A stretch of DNA of 64,000 nucleotides from an uncultured Pseudomonadales bacterium (GTDB lineage Bacteria > Pseudomonadota > Gammaproteobacteria > Pseudomonadales > Cellvibrionaceae), in assembly GCA_947494095.1 (NCBI GenBank), contig CANLTI010000004.1, positions 57,197 through 121,196 of the forward strand, given 5' to 3'. The position numbers and the translations under genes were made by a program. Below the pieces are notes generated by a model that was given only the letters and a program-made list of their open reading frames with translations, had not been told where the DNA came from and made no database searches. Shown piece by piece: positions 16,503 to 26,615 of this stretch (position 1 is the stretch's first letter; the number at the start of each line of letters is the position of its first letter).

Positions 16503-18814
16503 GTCCTCTTATTGAGCAGCCAGCCGCTGTTGGCACAATTAATGGTGCAGCTAAGCACGTATCTAAAGTTACGCGTCGCAGTGTATTGCAAGCTTTAGGC
16601 TTAAGTAGTGCAGGGTTGGTTTTATTTTCTCCTGTGCAGGCTATGGCTCAAAATAAAGCTCCCCAAAAACAAAACACCGCTCAAGACTTTGAACTGGGTG
16701 TTTTTGTTAGTATCGCCAAAAATGATGAGGTGCGTATTGTTAATCATCGAGCCGAAATGGGCCAAGGTATTCTGACTAGCGTGCCACAAATTATTGCGGA
16801 CGAACTCGAAGCCGATTGGTCTAAAGTGACGGTGGTGCAAGCGCAGGGTGACCCTAAGTATGGTAGCCAAGCAACCGGCGGCTCAGCCTCTATTCGCCAG
16901 CACTTTAATGATCATCGTCAAATGGGCGCTATTGCACGTACCATGCTAGAGCAAGCTGCTGCGAGTGTGTGGCAGGTGAACGCCAGTGGCGTGACGACTA
17001 AAAATCACCAAGTGATTAACCGTAAAACACAACAAGCGCTAAGCTTTGGCGAGCTGGCCGAGCTGGCGGCGCAGCTGCCCGTACCTGATAAAGCGGCGGT
17101 TACTTTAAAAGACCCCAAAGACTTTACACTGATTGGTCGTGATGTGAAGTTGGCTGGCCAAGAGGCCATTATTAAGGGCGAGGCGGTATATGCGCAAGAT
17201 ATACAGCTGCCTAATATGCTTATTGCAAGTATTGAGCGACCGCCGGTTGTGGGTGCCAAAGTAAAAAGCTTTAATGCCGATGCCGCAAAAAAAGTAAAAG
17301 GCGTTATTGCTGTTATACAGCTTAAAGACCGCCCACTGCCGGTTAATGTAAAACCGGTTTCGGGTGTGGCTGTACTGGCAACCAATACCTGGGCGGCCCA
17401 TGAGGGCCGCAAGCAGCTAACGGTTGAGTGGGATACGAGCGATGCCAGAGTCAATCAAAATGCACAACACAATACCGATCAGTATTTAAAAGCGTTGGTT
17501 GAAAAAGTTAATCATAAAGGTCGGCGTGTTCGCACCGAAGGCAATACCGACAAGCATGTTTATAACGAGGCCAATACGGTAGAGGCAACCTACACTATTC
17601 CTTACCATCACCATATGTCGATGGAAACACCCGCAGCCACGGCCGTTATTAAAGACAATACTTGTACTGTATGGACAGGCACCCAAAACCCTCAGTGGGC
17701 TAAAAAATTAATTGCCGAAGAGCTCGGTATTGATGCTCAAGCGGTTACTGTAAATATGACATTGATGGGTGGCGCTTTTGGTCGCAAAGGTAAAAACGAT
17801 TACACACTAGAGGCGGTAGAGCTTGCCAAGACAGTTGGCCGGCCGGTTAAGGTCGTCTGGACTCGTGAAGATGATGTAAAGCATGGTTTCTATCATTCTA
17901 TTTCGGCTAATTATTGCAAAGCCGAAATTAATAAAGACCGTGCCGATCATTGGGTGCAGCGTGTGGCGTATCCACCTATTGGCGCTATTTTTGATTTGAA
18001 CGCAAAAAGCCCGAGCAATAGTGCTTTGTCGTTAGGTTTTGCTGATATTCCTTTTGAGTTAGAGCATTTAAGCTGCGAAACGCAAGATGTAGAAACACAC
18101 GTGCGCGTGGGTTGGTTTAGGGCCGTTGCCAATATTAACAATGCCTTTGCTTTAGGTAGTTTTGTTGATGAATTAGCGGTTAAAGCTAAAGTACCTACGC
18201 ATACTATGTGGTTAAATTTATTAGGCAAAGATCGCATTATTAACCCCGCTAAAGAAGGCTTTAAAGAGTGGGATAATTACGGGCATAAAAAGCAAGAATA
18301 CGCGCTTGATAGCCGCCGCATGAAAAAAATTATTCAGTTGCTCATGACGCAATCAAAAGCTGACGCGCCAACAGCAAAAAATGAAGGCTGGGGTATAAGT
18401 TATGCTCATAGTTTTAATTCGTATGTTGCAGCTGCCACAAAAGTGCGCGTAGTTGATAACAAACTCACAGTACTAGAAATGCACACGGCCATTGATTGCG
18501 GTGTGGCGGTAACCCCTGATCGTGTTAAATCACAAATGGAAGGCGCGATGATTATGGGTTTAAGCACTGCGTTGATGAGTGAAATTACGGTGAAAGAGGG
18601 TGTTGTTGAACAAAGTAATTTCCATGACTATCTCTCTGCCCGAATCAATCAGTGCCCCTCTTTATTTGTCCATATTATGGACTCGAGCGCAGCGCCGGGT
18701 GGGGTGGGTGAGCCGGGTTTTCCGCCTATATTACCAAGCATTACCAATGCTATATTTCATGCTTCGGGTCAGCGTATTCGCAATTTACCGGTGAATAAAG
18801 TGTTAAGCGTTTAG
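16499..18814 (+). CDS. iorB: Molybdopterin-binding large subunit of an exported molybdenum hydroxylase
   Basis: The protein has 771 residues. A twin-arginine signal is visible at about residues 25-50 ([20 protein letters not shown]), so the folded complex should be exported to the periplasm. Landmarks of the molybdenum cofactor-binding domains include [20 protein letters not shown], the [11 protein letters not shown] loop, and [14 protein letters not shown] with the catalytic-type Glu near the C-terminus. It likely hydroxylates an aldehyde or N-heterocycle; related enzymes include isoquinoline oxidoreductase and periplasmic aldehyde oxidoreductases. It is followed 18 bases later by xdhC, which supplies the sulfurated cofactor. 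Confidence 0.9.
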   Translation: MSPLIEQPAAVGTINGAAKHVSKVTRRSVLQALGLSSAGLVLFSPVQAMAQNKAPQKQNTAQDFELGVFVSIAKNDEVRIVNHRAEMGQGILTSVPQIIADELEADWSKVTVVQAQGDPKYGSQATGGSASIRQHFNDHRQMGAIARTMLEQAAASVWQVNASGVTTKNHQVINRKTQQALSFGELAELAAQLPVPDKAAVTLKDPKDFTLIGRDVKLAGQEAIIKGEAVYAQDIQLPNMLIASIERPPVVGAKVKSFNADAAKKVKGVIAVIQLKDRPLPVNVKPVSGVAVLATNTWAAHEGRKQLTVEWDTSDARVNQNAQHNTDQYLKALVEKVNHKGRRVRTEGNTDKHVYNEANTVEATYTIPYHHHMSMETPAATAVIKDNTCTVWTGTQNPQWAKKLIAEELGIDAQAVTVNMTLMGGAFGRKGKNDYTLEAVELAKTVGRPVKVVWTREDDVKHGFYHSISANYCKAEINKDRADHWVQRVAYPPIGAIFDLNAKSPSNSALSLGFADIPFELEHLSCETQDVETHVRVGWFRAVANINNAFALGSFVDELAVKAKVPTHTMWLNLLGKDRIINPAKEGFKEWDNYGHKKQEYALDSRRMKKIIQLLMTQSKADAPTAKNEGWGISYAHSFNSYVAAATKVRVVDNKLTVLEMHTAIDCGVAVTPDRVKSQMEGAMIMGLSTALMSEITVKEGVVEQSNFHDYLSARINQCPSLFVHIMDSSAAPGGVGEPGFPPILPSITNAIFHASGQRIRNLPVNKVLSV

Positions 18815-18832
18815 TGTCTGGTTAATATATTG

Positions 18833-19855
18833 ATGTTATCCAATGAATCTTTAACGGAGGCTGTTGTTAGTGCGCTTGAGTCGAATAAACTTGAGCGCAG
18901 CGCAGATGCTGGTACACAATGCTGGCTGGTCACTGTAGTGAATACCTATGGTAGTGCGCCAAGGCCTGCCGGTTCTATGATGTTTTGGTCCCGTTATACT
19001 GGGGTTGTAGGCTCTGTATCGGGTGGCTGTATCGAGGAGGATATTTTACAAAAAATACGTGAAGGCGCTATTGATTGTAACAATACAACTTCGCTGAGTT
19101 ATGGCGGCCCCAATACATCTGACGCCCGCTTTCAATTGCCCTGCGGGGGCGAATTAAGCGTTATTATTGAGCCACTTAAAAACTCTGATTTAGAGCGTGC
19201 GAAATGGCGGGCACTCAATCAAGCGTTAAGCGCCCGGCAAGGCATTGCTCGCAGGCTGAATATATTGACTGGGGAATGGCGCTGGCAGCCATCCCATGCT
19301 TTTATTTTTAATTGTGTGAACGATATATTGCATGTCTACGCAGGGCCTGTACGTAAGCTATTAATTATTGGCGCTAACCCTACCGCTATTTATTTAGCGC
19401 AATTTGCAAGCGCGTTAGACTTTAACGTCACGGTATGCGACCCCAGCAATGATGCTTCTCAGTATTGGCAGAACGTTCAGCACTGCCAATACATTAAGGC
19501 TTACCCCGATGGCTTTGTCGCAAGAGATTTTGGCGATTGTGCGTCGGCGGTGGTTGCTGTCTCGCATGATCCGCGCATTGATGATATGGCTTTATTAGAG
19601 GTTTTACCTACCCAGGCATTTTATGTCGGTGCTATGGGGGCTCAGTTAACCTCTCAAAAACGTAGTGAACGATTAAAGCTTCTGGGTTTATCGGCTTCTG
19701 ATATTCAAAAATTACATGCGCCTATTGGCTTGAATATTGGCAGCAAAACCCCTAGCGAAATAGCAATGAGCATAGCTGCGCATTTAGTGCAGCAATATAA
19801 TAAGGCACAGGCAAAGCAAGAGGCCGGCGATATGAGCGAACTATGCGCGCTTTAA
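18833..19855 (+). CDS. XdhC/CoxI family molybdenum-cofactor maturation protein
   Basis: The protein has 340 residues from the ATG at 18833; a TTG directly before it is also in frame. The N-terminal CoxI-like region contains VTVVNTYGSAPRPAGSMM and SVSGGCIEED. The C-terminal Rossmann-like region starts RKLLIIGANPTAIYLAQFA and includes YVGAMGAQLTSQKRSERL. XdhC proteins bind the molybdenum cofactor, promote its sulfuration and insert it into the hydroxylase. This fits its place between the hydroxylase subunits and a MocA-like nucleotidyltransferase. Its end overlaps the next gene by 13 bases. Confidence 0.9.
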   Translation: MLSNESLTEAVVSALESNKLERSADAGTQCWLVTVVNTYGSAPRPAGSMMFWSRYTGVVGSVSGGCIEEDILQKIREGAIDCNNTTSLSYGGPNTSDARFQLPCGGELSVIIEPLKNSDLERAKWRALNQALSARQGIARRLNILTGEWRWQPSHAFIFNCVNDILHVYAGPVRKLLIIGANPTAIYLAQFASALDFNVTVCDPSNDASQYWQNVQHCQYIKAYPDGFVARDFGDCASAVVAVSHDPRIDDMALLEVLPTQAFYVGAMGAQLTSQKRSERLKLLGLSASDIQKLHAPIGLNIGSKTPSEIAMSIAAHLVQQYNKAQAKQEAGDMSELCAL

Positions 19856-20589
19856 CTAACCAGCCTATTGGTTTTTTGGTGATGGCGGCAGGGCACTCCA
19901 AGCGTTTTGGCGATAATTGTAAACTAACGGCTGCACTTGAGGGCAGTACAGTGCTGGGGTGCGTGTTAAACCAAATTAAGCAAGCGTGCGTATATCGCTC
20001 TTGTTTTATAAAAGAGGGTAAGACTGCAGCGCAGGCTATCGGTCCAGCACCCATATATGTCGTCACTAATACTACAAATACCGATGTGCAACACTTGGCT
20101 AAAAGTTATGGTGCCGAAGTCATTACATTGCCAACGGCCTCCACAGGTTTAGGGTGTTCGCTAGCATTCGGTGTAAAAGCGACAGCGCACTTAAAGGGCT
20201 GGGTTGTATGCCTAGGCGATATGCCGTGGATTTCGTTTCAGGTATACGCGCAAGTGTTACAGCGTGCTTATAATGCCTGCGGTTTAAATGCCAGTCGCTT
20301 AATCGAGCACCGTGATTGTCAGGTCCAAATACAAGATGATGGAGGAATACAGGCTAAAGGTATACAAGATAAGGGTATACAAGATAAGGGTATACAAATA
20401 GCCCCCAGCATTAACGGCCGGCGGGGCCATCCGGTATTTTTTAGCCAGTATTACTATACTAAACTTGCGGCACTGAATGCAGACAAAGGGGCATCTAGCC
20501 TTATTGATGATAGGCTTCAAACCTTTAATATCGATGATGCGCAGGCCCTAAAAGATATTGATAAACCTCAAGATATACCGATTAAATAA
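19843..20589 (+). CDS. MocA/MobA-like molybdenum-cofactor nucleotidyltransferase
   Basis: The protein has 248 residues. The nucleotide-binding motif LVMAAGHSKRFGDNCK opens the protein, and CLGDMPW carries the metal-binding Asp; a late RRGHPVFF motif is typical of the MocA group. It would add CMP (or GMP) to molybdopterin to make the dinucleotide cofactor used by the hydroxylase encoded just upstream. An in-frame repeat (GIQAK, GIQDK, GIQDK, GIQ at residues 168-185) is inserted before the SINGRRGHPVFF segment and is probably a variable surface loop. It is the last gene of the operon. Confidence 0.88.
   Translation: MRALTNQPIGFLVMAAGHSKRFGDNCKLTAALEGSTVLGCVLNQIKQACVYRSCFIKEGKTAAQAIGPAPIYVVTNTTNTDVQHLAKSYGAEVITLPTASTGLGCSLAFGVKATAHLKGWVVCLGDMPWISFQVYAQVLQRAYNACGLNASRLIEHRDCQVQIQDDGGIQAKGIQDKGIQDKGIQIAPSINGRRGHPVFFSQYYYTKLAALNADKGASSLIDDRLQTFNIDDAQALKDIDKPQDIPIK
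20344..20400 (+). repeat. In-frame 15-bp tandem repeat inside the MocA-like gene
   Basis: The unit GGTATACAAGATAAG and variants occur almost four times and encode the pentapeptide GIQDK. The first copy reads GIQAK. The length, a multiple of three, keeps the frame. Confidence 0.85.
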
Positions 20590-20592
20590 TAA

Positions 20593-20680
20593 GGTAACTA
20601 TTTAGCCAAGCTGAAACATAGCATCTGACGGGTGCTCATGAATCATTTACTGGGCATTTCAGCGCCTCTGAATAGTTACC
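20593..20680 (+). repeat. Interspersed repeat family B, short copy 1
   Basis: An 88-base element bounded by GGTAACTATT and its inverse AATAGTTACC. It contains AGCCAAGCTGAA, GACGGGTGCTCATGAATCATT and TGGGCATTTCAGCG, which recur in the longer copies at 44070-44304 and 54609-54878. It starts three bases after the stop codon of the MocA-like gene. Confidence 0.8.
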
Positions 20681-20728
20681 CAATAACATACATTTAAAAC
20701 TCTATTCACCGATAAGTAAAAGAGGTAA

Positions 20729-21856
<1,128 letters not shown>

Positions 21857-21881
21857 TGATAGCTTAAGTAGGGATTTCACT

Positions 21882-22790
21882 ATGACCTTTGATACGACCT
21901 TACCTATAAATACGCTAACGCTAGTCAGTAGCCAAAAGGTTTGCGGTGGTTGGCATAAACAGTACAGTCACGAATCCAGTGCGCTTAATTGCACAATGCG
22001 CTTTGCTATTTATTTGCCGCCTCAGTTAGAAGCTGGTAAAAGCGAGGTGGATAAAAGCATAGCCCTCAATGCGCTGAGCCAAACAGTCCCTGTGATTTAT
22101 TGGCTTTCGGGTTTGACCTGTACTGATGAAAACTTTATGCAAAAAGCGGGTGCTTTTAAAGTAGCCGCTGAGTTAGGCGTTGCTATTGTAGCGCCCGATA
22201 CAAGCCCGCGTGGTGCGGCTGTGCCCGATGATGCTGAGGGCAGTTATGACCTTGGTCTTGGTGCGGGGTTTTATGTAAATGCTACTCAGCCACCGTGGAG
22301 CCAGCATTACAATATGTACAACTATATTGTGGATGAATTGCCTCAGTTGATAGAGTCTCATTTTAGTGTGTCGACAAAAAAAGCCATTAGTGGTCATTCT
22401 ATGGGTGGGCATGGCGCTTTAACGATTGCGCTTAAAAACCCTGAGCGTTATAGCTCGGTGAGTGCTTTTTCGCCTATCTGCCACCCTACGGATTGCCCTT
22501 GGGGGCAAAAAGCGTTTAGTCATTACTTAGGTGATGACCGAGCGACTTGGCAGCAATACGACAGCTATCATTTAATGTTGCAAGCGCGTGATACTGTTCC
22601 GGCACTGGTTGACCAAGGCGATGCCGATAATTTCTTAAGTGAACAATTAAAACCCGACACTCTCGTGCAAGCGGCTGCAAAAACGGCATATCCACTAACT
22701 TTGCGTATGCAGCCGGGTTACGATCATAGCTATTATTTTATTAGCAGTTTTATTGATGAGCACTTGCGCTTCCATCATCAGTTCTTTTGA
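21882..22790 (+). CDS. fghA: S-formylglutathione hydrolase
   Basis: The protein has 302 residues, an alpha/beta-hydrolase (esterase D family). The nucleophile elbow is [10 protein letters not shown] and the catalytic His is in PGYDHSYYF near the C-terminus. [17 protein letters not shown] is the highly conserved oxyanion/substrate region. It splits S-formylglutathione to formate and glutathione after the FrmA step. It lies 25 bases after frmA and is slightly longer than usual because of extra residues at about 50-70 ([15 protein letters not shown]). Confidence 0.95.
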   Translation: MTFDTTLPINTLTLVSSQKVCGGWHKQYSHESSALNCTMRFAIYLPPQLEAGKSEVDKSIALNALSQTVPVIYWLSGLTCTDENFMQKAGAFKVAAELGVAIVAPDTSPRGAAVPDDAEGSYDLGLGAGFYVNATQPPWSQHYNMYNYIVDELPQLIESHFSVSTKKAISGHSMGGHGALTIALKNPERYSSVSAFSPICHPTDCPWGQKAFSHYLGDDRATWQQYDSYHLMLQARDTVPALVDQGDADNFLSEQLKPDTLVQAAAKTAYPLTLRMQPGYDHSYYFISSFIDEHLRFHHQFF

Positions 22791-22814
22791 TGCACTAACA
22801 GTTATGTTTATTAG

Positions 22815-24110
22815 CTAAGGCCTTGGCGGTACTAATTTATTAAGTGCCTCTAAGGCCTTTTTTGTGGCACCTTGGTTTTGCTGTAATAAAGCATATGCAT
22901 TAGCGCCTAATTGCTCGCGTTTTTTGTGTGAGCTTAATAGCTGGGTTATGTTGTCGGCAAGCGTTTGTGCATGACTATTGGGTTGCTGAATAATGGCATT
23001 AGCCGCGAGCAGTTGCTGGGTGAGCTCTGCGGCGTTTTGCATATTAGGACCAAGGGTTGTGGCTTTATGGAACAGTGCGGGTTCAAGCGGGTTATGCCCG
23101 CCAGTAGCGCCAAAACTACCGGCAACAGTACACACGGTGGCGATGCCATAAAAGGCGAGTAGCTCGCCAATGGTATCGACTAGCCATACTTGGGTGTCAT
23201 GATTGGGCGTTTGTGCACGGCTGCGTTGTACACATTTAAACGCGTGCTCTTGAAGCTGCTCAATAATAGGGCTGTAGCGCTCGGTATGCCTTGGTGCTAA
23301 GACTAATAACGTATTGGGATGCTGCGTTAATATTTTTTTAAAGGCCGTCAATATTAACGCCTCTTCGTCTTGATGGCTGCTGCCCACTACCCACACAGAG
23401 CGATCACTCAGCGTTTGTTTGAGTGTTGTTATTAGTGTTTTGGTTGTGTCATTAAGCTGTAAGTCATATTTTAAATTACCGGTGGTGTATGTTGTATTAA
23501 CGCTTGCACCCAATTGCAAAAAATGTTTTTTATTTTCATCGCTTTGCGCCAATATCGCATGAAAGCACTGTAATACTGGCGTTATTAAGCGATGGATTTT
23601 TTGATAGCTGCGCACCGATTTTTGGGAGAGTCGCGCGTTAATTAATAACAACTTAATATCGCGTTTATGGGCTTGTTGAATCAGGCTCGGCCACAGCTCT
23701 GTCTCCATAAATACTATGGCGTCAGGCTTTAATCGCGTCAAAAAAAAGTAATTACACAGTGGGCTATCAATCGGTAAATAGGTATGATTAACGTGTTGGC
23801 CAAAGAGCTTTTTTATTTGGCTGGAGCCTGCTGGCGTAAAGCTAGTGACAGTAATTGTATAGTGAGCATATTGCTGCATCACGTTTTGAATAAAGGGCTT
23901 AAGCGCAGTAATTTCACCTAGGCTAGCACCATGAATCACCAAGTTACCGCTTTTGTTTTTATTGCTAGGCTTGGGGCAAAAGCCTAAACGTTCACCTAAA
24001 CGCTTACCGTAGGCAGCTTGTGTGCGGGCGCGCACTAATAGCGCAATAATGATAAAAGGAAGTAGTAATATGCTTAAGAGTTGATAAACCGCTAAAATAG
24101 CTCGCGTCAC
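22815..24110 (-). CDS. waaA: 3-deoxy-D-manno-octulosonic acid (Kdo) transferase
   Basis: The protein has 431 residues. It moves Kdo from CMP-Kdo to lipid A precursor, starting the inner core of lipopolysaccharide at the inner-membrane inner face. An N-terminal hydrophobic anchor is followed by GERLGFCP and the conserved HGASLGEITA. The C-terminal GT-B half shows WVVGSSHQDEE, LAPRHTERY and GGHNPLEPALFHK. It is convergent with fghA, 25 bases away, and divergent from the Wzi-like gene, which is another envelope polysaccharide function. Confidence 0.94.
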   Translation of the reverse strand: MTRAILAVYQLLSILLLPFIIIALLVRARTQAAYGKRLGERLGFCPKPSNKNKSGNLVIHGASLGEITALKPFIQNVMQQYAHYTITVTSFTPAGSSQIKKLFGQHVNHTYLPIDSPLCNYFFLTRLKPDAIVFMETELWPSLIQQAHKRDIKLLLINARLSQKSVRSYQKIHRLITPVLQCFHAILAQSDENKKHFLQLGASVNTTYTTGNLKYDLQLNDTTKTLITTLKQTLSDRSVWVVGSSHQDEEALILTAFKKILTQHPNTLLVLAPRHTERYSPIIEQLQEHAFKCVQRSRAQTPNHDTQVWLVDTIGELLAFYGIATVCTVAGSFGATGGHNPLEPALFHKATTLGPNMQNAAELTQQLLAANAIIQQPNSHAQTLADNITQLLSSHKKREQLGANAYALLQQNQGATKKALEALNKLVPPRP

Positions 24111-24207
24111 AGTATTCTCTCATGTATTCGTTGTGGATGATCATCCGCGGACATAGCTTTACCGCTATGTGCAGATTCATTTTTCAAAAAGGTTGTGTAA
24201 TTTAATC

Positions 24208-25710
24208 ATGAAACTTCAGCAGCGCCTAACCGGCGCAGTGTATTTGGTGGCGGGCATGTGGTGTGCTTGCCTGTCACACACCGCATTGGCCGAGGGTGTT
24301 AGCGGCTATATACCCGTTAAAGCTAACCCTTTGTTAGAGCAAGATATAGAGCGCTTGGCGGTACTGGCCAACCTACCAAGCTTAACCAAGCCCTACAGTG
24401 TAGCGGCCGTTAACCAAGGCTTGGCGAGTATAAAAGAGGGCCACCCAGCACTACACAAGCGCTTAGCGCGTAAGTTGGCGTATTACAATCGACGTATTGC
24501 GCTAACGCATGCGAGTGCGACACTCAGTGCTGCAAGCGTTGATGATAGCAAGCGTGCAAGCACGGTAAACGCATTAACAACAAAAGATAGTATCAGTAAA
24601 GCTAATAGCCGTGGTACCTCAACCGACGAAAATGCCGCACTCAGTTTTCGCAGCCATGCCAAAATTACTGACTGGCTGATGCTAAGCGTTGGCGCTGAAG
24701 TGTCTGATGAGCAGCAGCAAGCAACCGGTGCATTGTTATCAGTGGGTGTGAGTTGGGCGCAATTGGATGTGGGCTATAAAGAGTACTGGCTGTCACCTTT
24801 TCAGGGATCGTCGCAATTATTAAGTACGCAGGCGCAAACCATGCCTTCGGTTTCACTCAGTAATAACTTACCCATCCAGTTTTTGGGTATGGGTTTTAAC
24901 TATGATTTTTCGTTGTCGCAGCTATCGCGCCAGCCTGTGCTTTATGCCAGCGGTTATAGCGATAAAAAACCGCCTTTATTAGCCAGTGTGCACCTAGCTT
25001 GGCAGCCGGTGCCCTGGTGGTCTTTAGGGGCTACGCGTAACTTCCAATTTGGTGGCGGTGAGCGCCCTCTGTCTTTTAAAACAATGTTTAAAGCTTTTTT
25101 TGACCCGCGTGGTGCCGATAACGATGCCTCGGTAGATGAAGAGTCTGGTAACCAAGTGGCCTCGGTCGTCAGCCGTATGCATTTTGATGGCAGGCTGCCT
25201 TTTTCGTTGAGTATTGAGTTGGCCGGTGAAGATACCGCCAATAATAAAGACTATCAGCTAGGTAACCCCGCGCTTACCGCTGGCTTGTACTTCCCTTTGT
25301 TTTTTAGTGACGATATTGCCTTTACTTATGAGTACTCTGATTGGGACAACGCTTGGTACACCAATAATGTCTATCAACAAGGCTACAGCCATGAAGGTGT
25401 TGTATTAGGGCACTGGGCAATGCAGGATCAACACCTAGGTGGCACTGCCGCCCCGGGTACCAGCCATTTTGTGAATACGCAGTGGTACACCCCTTGGCGG
25501 CATATTATTGATATGACTTTGCGTACCAGTGAGCACGAGGGTGCCTATCGTGTTGGTGCGCAGCGCATTCAATATAAACAAGCCTGGAATGCCATGCTCG
25601 ACTACAGCATACCCACGCAACATTTAACGTATACCGCAGGGGCGCTTTTAGGCAAAGATGCTTTTGGCCAAAACTACGGTCAGTTAAAGGTGAGTTTATT
25701 ATGGAATTAA
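24208..25710 (+). CDS. Capsule assembly Wzi-like outer-membrane protein
   Basis: The protein has 500 residues from the ATG at 24208, chosen because it begins a clear signal peptide (MKLQQRLTGAVYLVAG...SHTALA). The body is a beta-barrel of the Wzi family with aromatic-rich strands (YKEYWLSPFQGSSQLL, HLAWQPVPWWSLGATRNFQF) and the typical FDPRGADND loop. Wzi binds exopolysaccharide at the outer surface and helps it attach. No other capsule genes are in this window, so it may serve a remote cluster or another surface polymer. A 30-residue Ser/Lys/Thr-rich segment near residue 115-140 looks like a disordered insertion. Confidence 0.85.
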   Translation: MKLQQRLTGAVYLVAGMWCACLSHTALAEGVSGYIPVKANPLLEQDIERLAVLANLPSLTKPYSVAAVNQGLASIKEGHPALHKRLARKLAYYNRRIALTHASATLSAASVDDSKRASTVNALTTKDSISKANSRGTSTDENAALSFRSHAKITDWLMLSVGAEVSDEQQQATGALLSVGVSWAQLDVGYKEYWLSPFQGSSQLLSTQAQTMPSVSLSNNLPIQFLGMGFNYDFSLSQLSRQPVLYASGYSDKKPPLLASVHLAWQPVPWWSLGATRNFQFGGGERPLSFKTMFKAFFDPRGADNDASVDEESGNQVASVVSRMHFDGRLPFSLSIELAGEDTANNKDYQLGNPALTAGLYFPLFFSDDIAFTYEYSDWDNAWYTNNVYQQGYSHEGVVLGHWAMQDQHLGGTAAPGTSHFVNTQWYTPWRHIIDMTLRTSEHEGAYRVGAQRIQYKQAWNAMLDYSIPTQHLTYTAGALLGKDAFGQNYGQLKVSLLWN

Positions 25711-26282
25711 TGAAAATGAAAAAAATCACCCGTTTATTGTTACAGGTTTTGTGCTGCTCAGTGCTTGCGGCCAGCGCTGTAGCCGATACCTTTTTTGAAT
25801 TAACCTTAACAGGCGGCCAGCGCCAAGCCGATATCTTTAGAAAAGCAGCCCCACAAGTAGAAGATGATGCAAATTTTATCGCCGGCTCAGTTGCGGCCTA
25901 CCGTACGCTAAGCACATTAGGGAATGGCCAAGTAAAGTCGGCGTGGGGCGGTGTGGTTGAAATAATTAAACCCTTAAATAGAGATGATGAGCTTCCGGGG
26001 AATGGCCAAATACTAGGCTTGAGGCCCGTGAACTATTTACGTTACTGGGGGGCAAATGTGAGTACTGAGTTTTATTTTGGCGCCGCGCAATATCGCTGGA
26101 TCAAGCATGCCATGGGTTACTACTTAGGGGCTAATGCGCGCTGGGCGTTAGATGATAAGGGGCACTTTGCGTTGATGGTCGATTATAAGTATTTTCAAGA
26201 TCTTATCCACGATGGCGGCCCTGGTGGTGACCAAGTTGTTGATGGGCCTAGCTTGGGCTTAGGTTTGGTCTATCGCTTTTAG
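25701..26282 (+). CDS. Predicted outer-membrane protein, partner of the Wzi-like protein
   Basis: The protein has 193 residues. The start at 25701 overlaps the Wzi stop by ten bases and has AGGTGAG six bases upstream. In-frame ATGs at 25710 and 25716 would give a more usual signal peptide start (MKKITRLLLQ...VADT). Alternating hydrophobic/aromatic strands (YLRYWGANVSTEFYFGAAQY, YYLGANARWAL) and the C-terminal aromatic residue in GLVYRF fit an eight-stranded-type outer-membrane barrel. The family is not recognised. Tight coupling implies a joint role with the Wzi-like protein. Confidence 0.7.
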   Translation: MELMKMKKITRLLLQVLCCSVLAASAVADTFFELTLTGGQRQADIFRKAAPQVEDDANFIAGSVAAYRTLSTLGNGQVKSAWGGVVEIIKPLNRDDELPGNGQILGLRPVNYLRYWGANVSTEFYFGAAQYRWIKHAMGYYLGANARWALDDKGHFALMVDYKYFQDLIHDGGPGGDQVVDGPSLGLGLVYRF

Positions 26283-26320
26283 GTGCGATAGGAGTACTGG
26301 GGTGTCATTAAATTGACCAG

Positions 26321-26363
26321 TAGCGGGGCGGAGTTTTATGCATATTCGCCCCGCTATTTTTTT
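26321..26363 (+). terminator. Rho-independent terminator after the Wzi-like operon
   Basis: The stem TAGCGGGGCG/CGCCCCGCTA, interrupted only by a 14-17 base loop, is followed by a run of seven T. It lies 39 bases after the last stop codon. The rest of the gap up to 26615 shows no gene and is AT-rich, probably holding the promoter of the lipoprotein gene. Confidence 0.85.
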
Positions 26364-26615
26364 GACGGTTATTAATGTTTGGAGGGCTTAAAAAGGTGTA
26401 ATAGGCCCATCAAAATCTATTAAGAAGTATTTATTTGGTTAAGTTGTCTGCTATTTGATTATGTTGGCGTGTGAGTTTTTGTGTGCACCATCGCTATGGT
26501 CAAGTTGTATATATACTTTGGCCTTGTAAATAACCGCTGAAGGTTTTTCACAATCACACAGCACTTTTGAGCCTTCAAAATTGCGGCTCAATCCTTCTAT
26601 AAAATAGGAACCTCA

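Noticed and set aside
19752..20066. 104-residue minus-strand frame over the XdhC/MocA junction
   Set aside because: It is opposite two genes with strong motifs and has no features.
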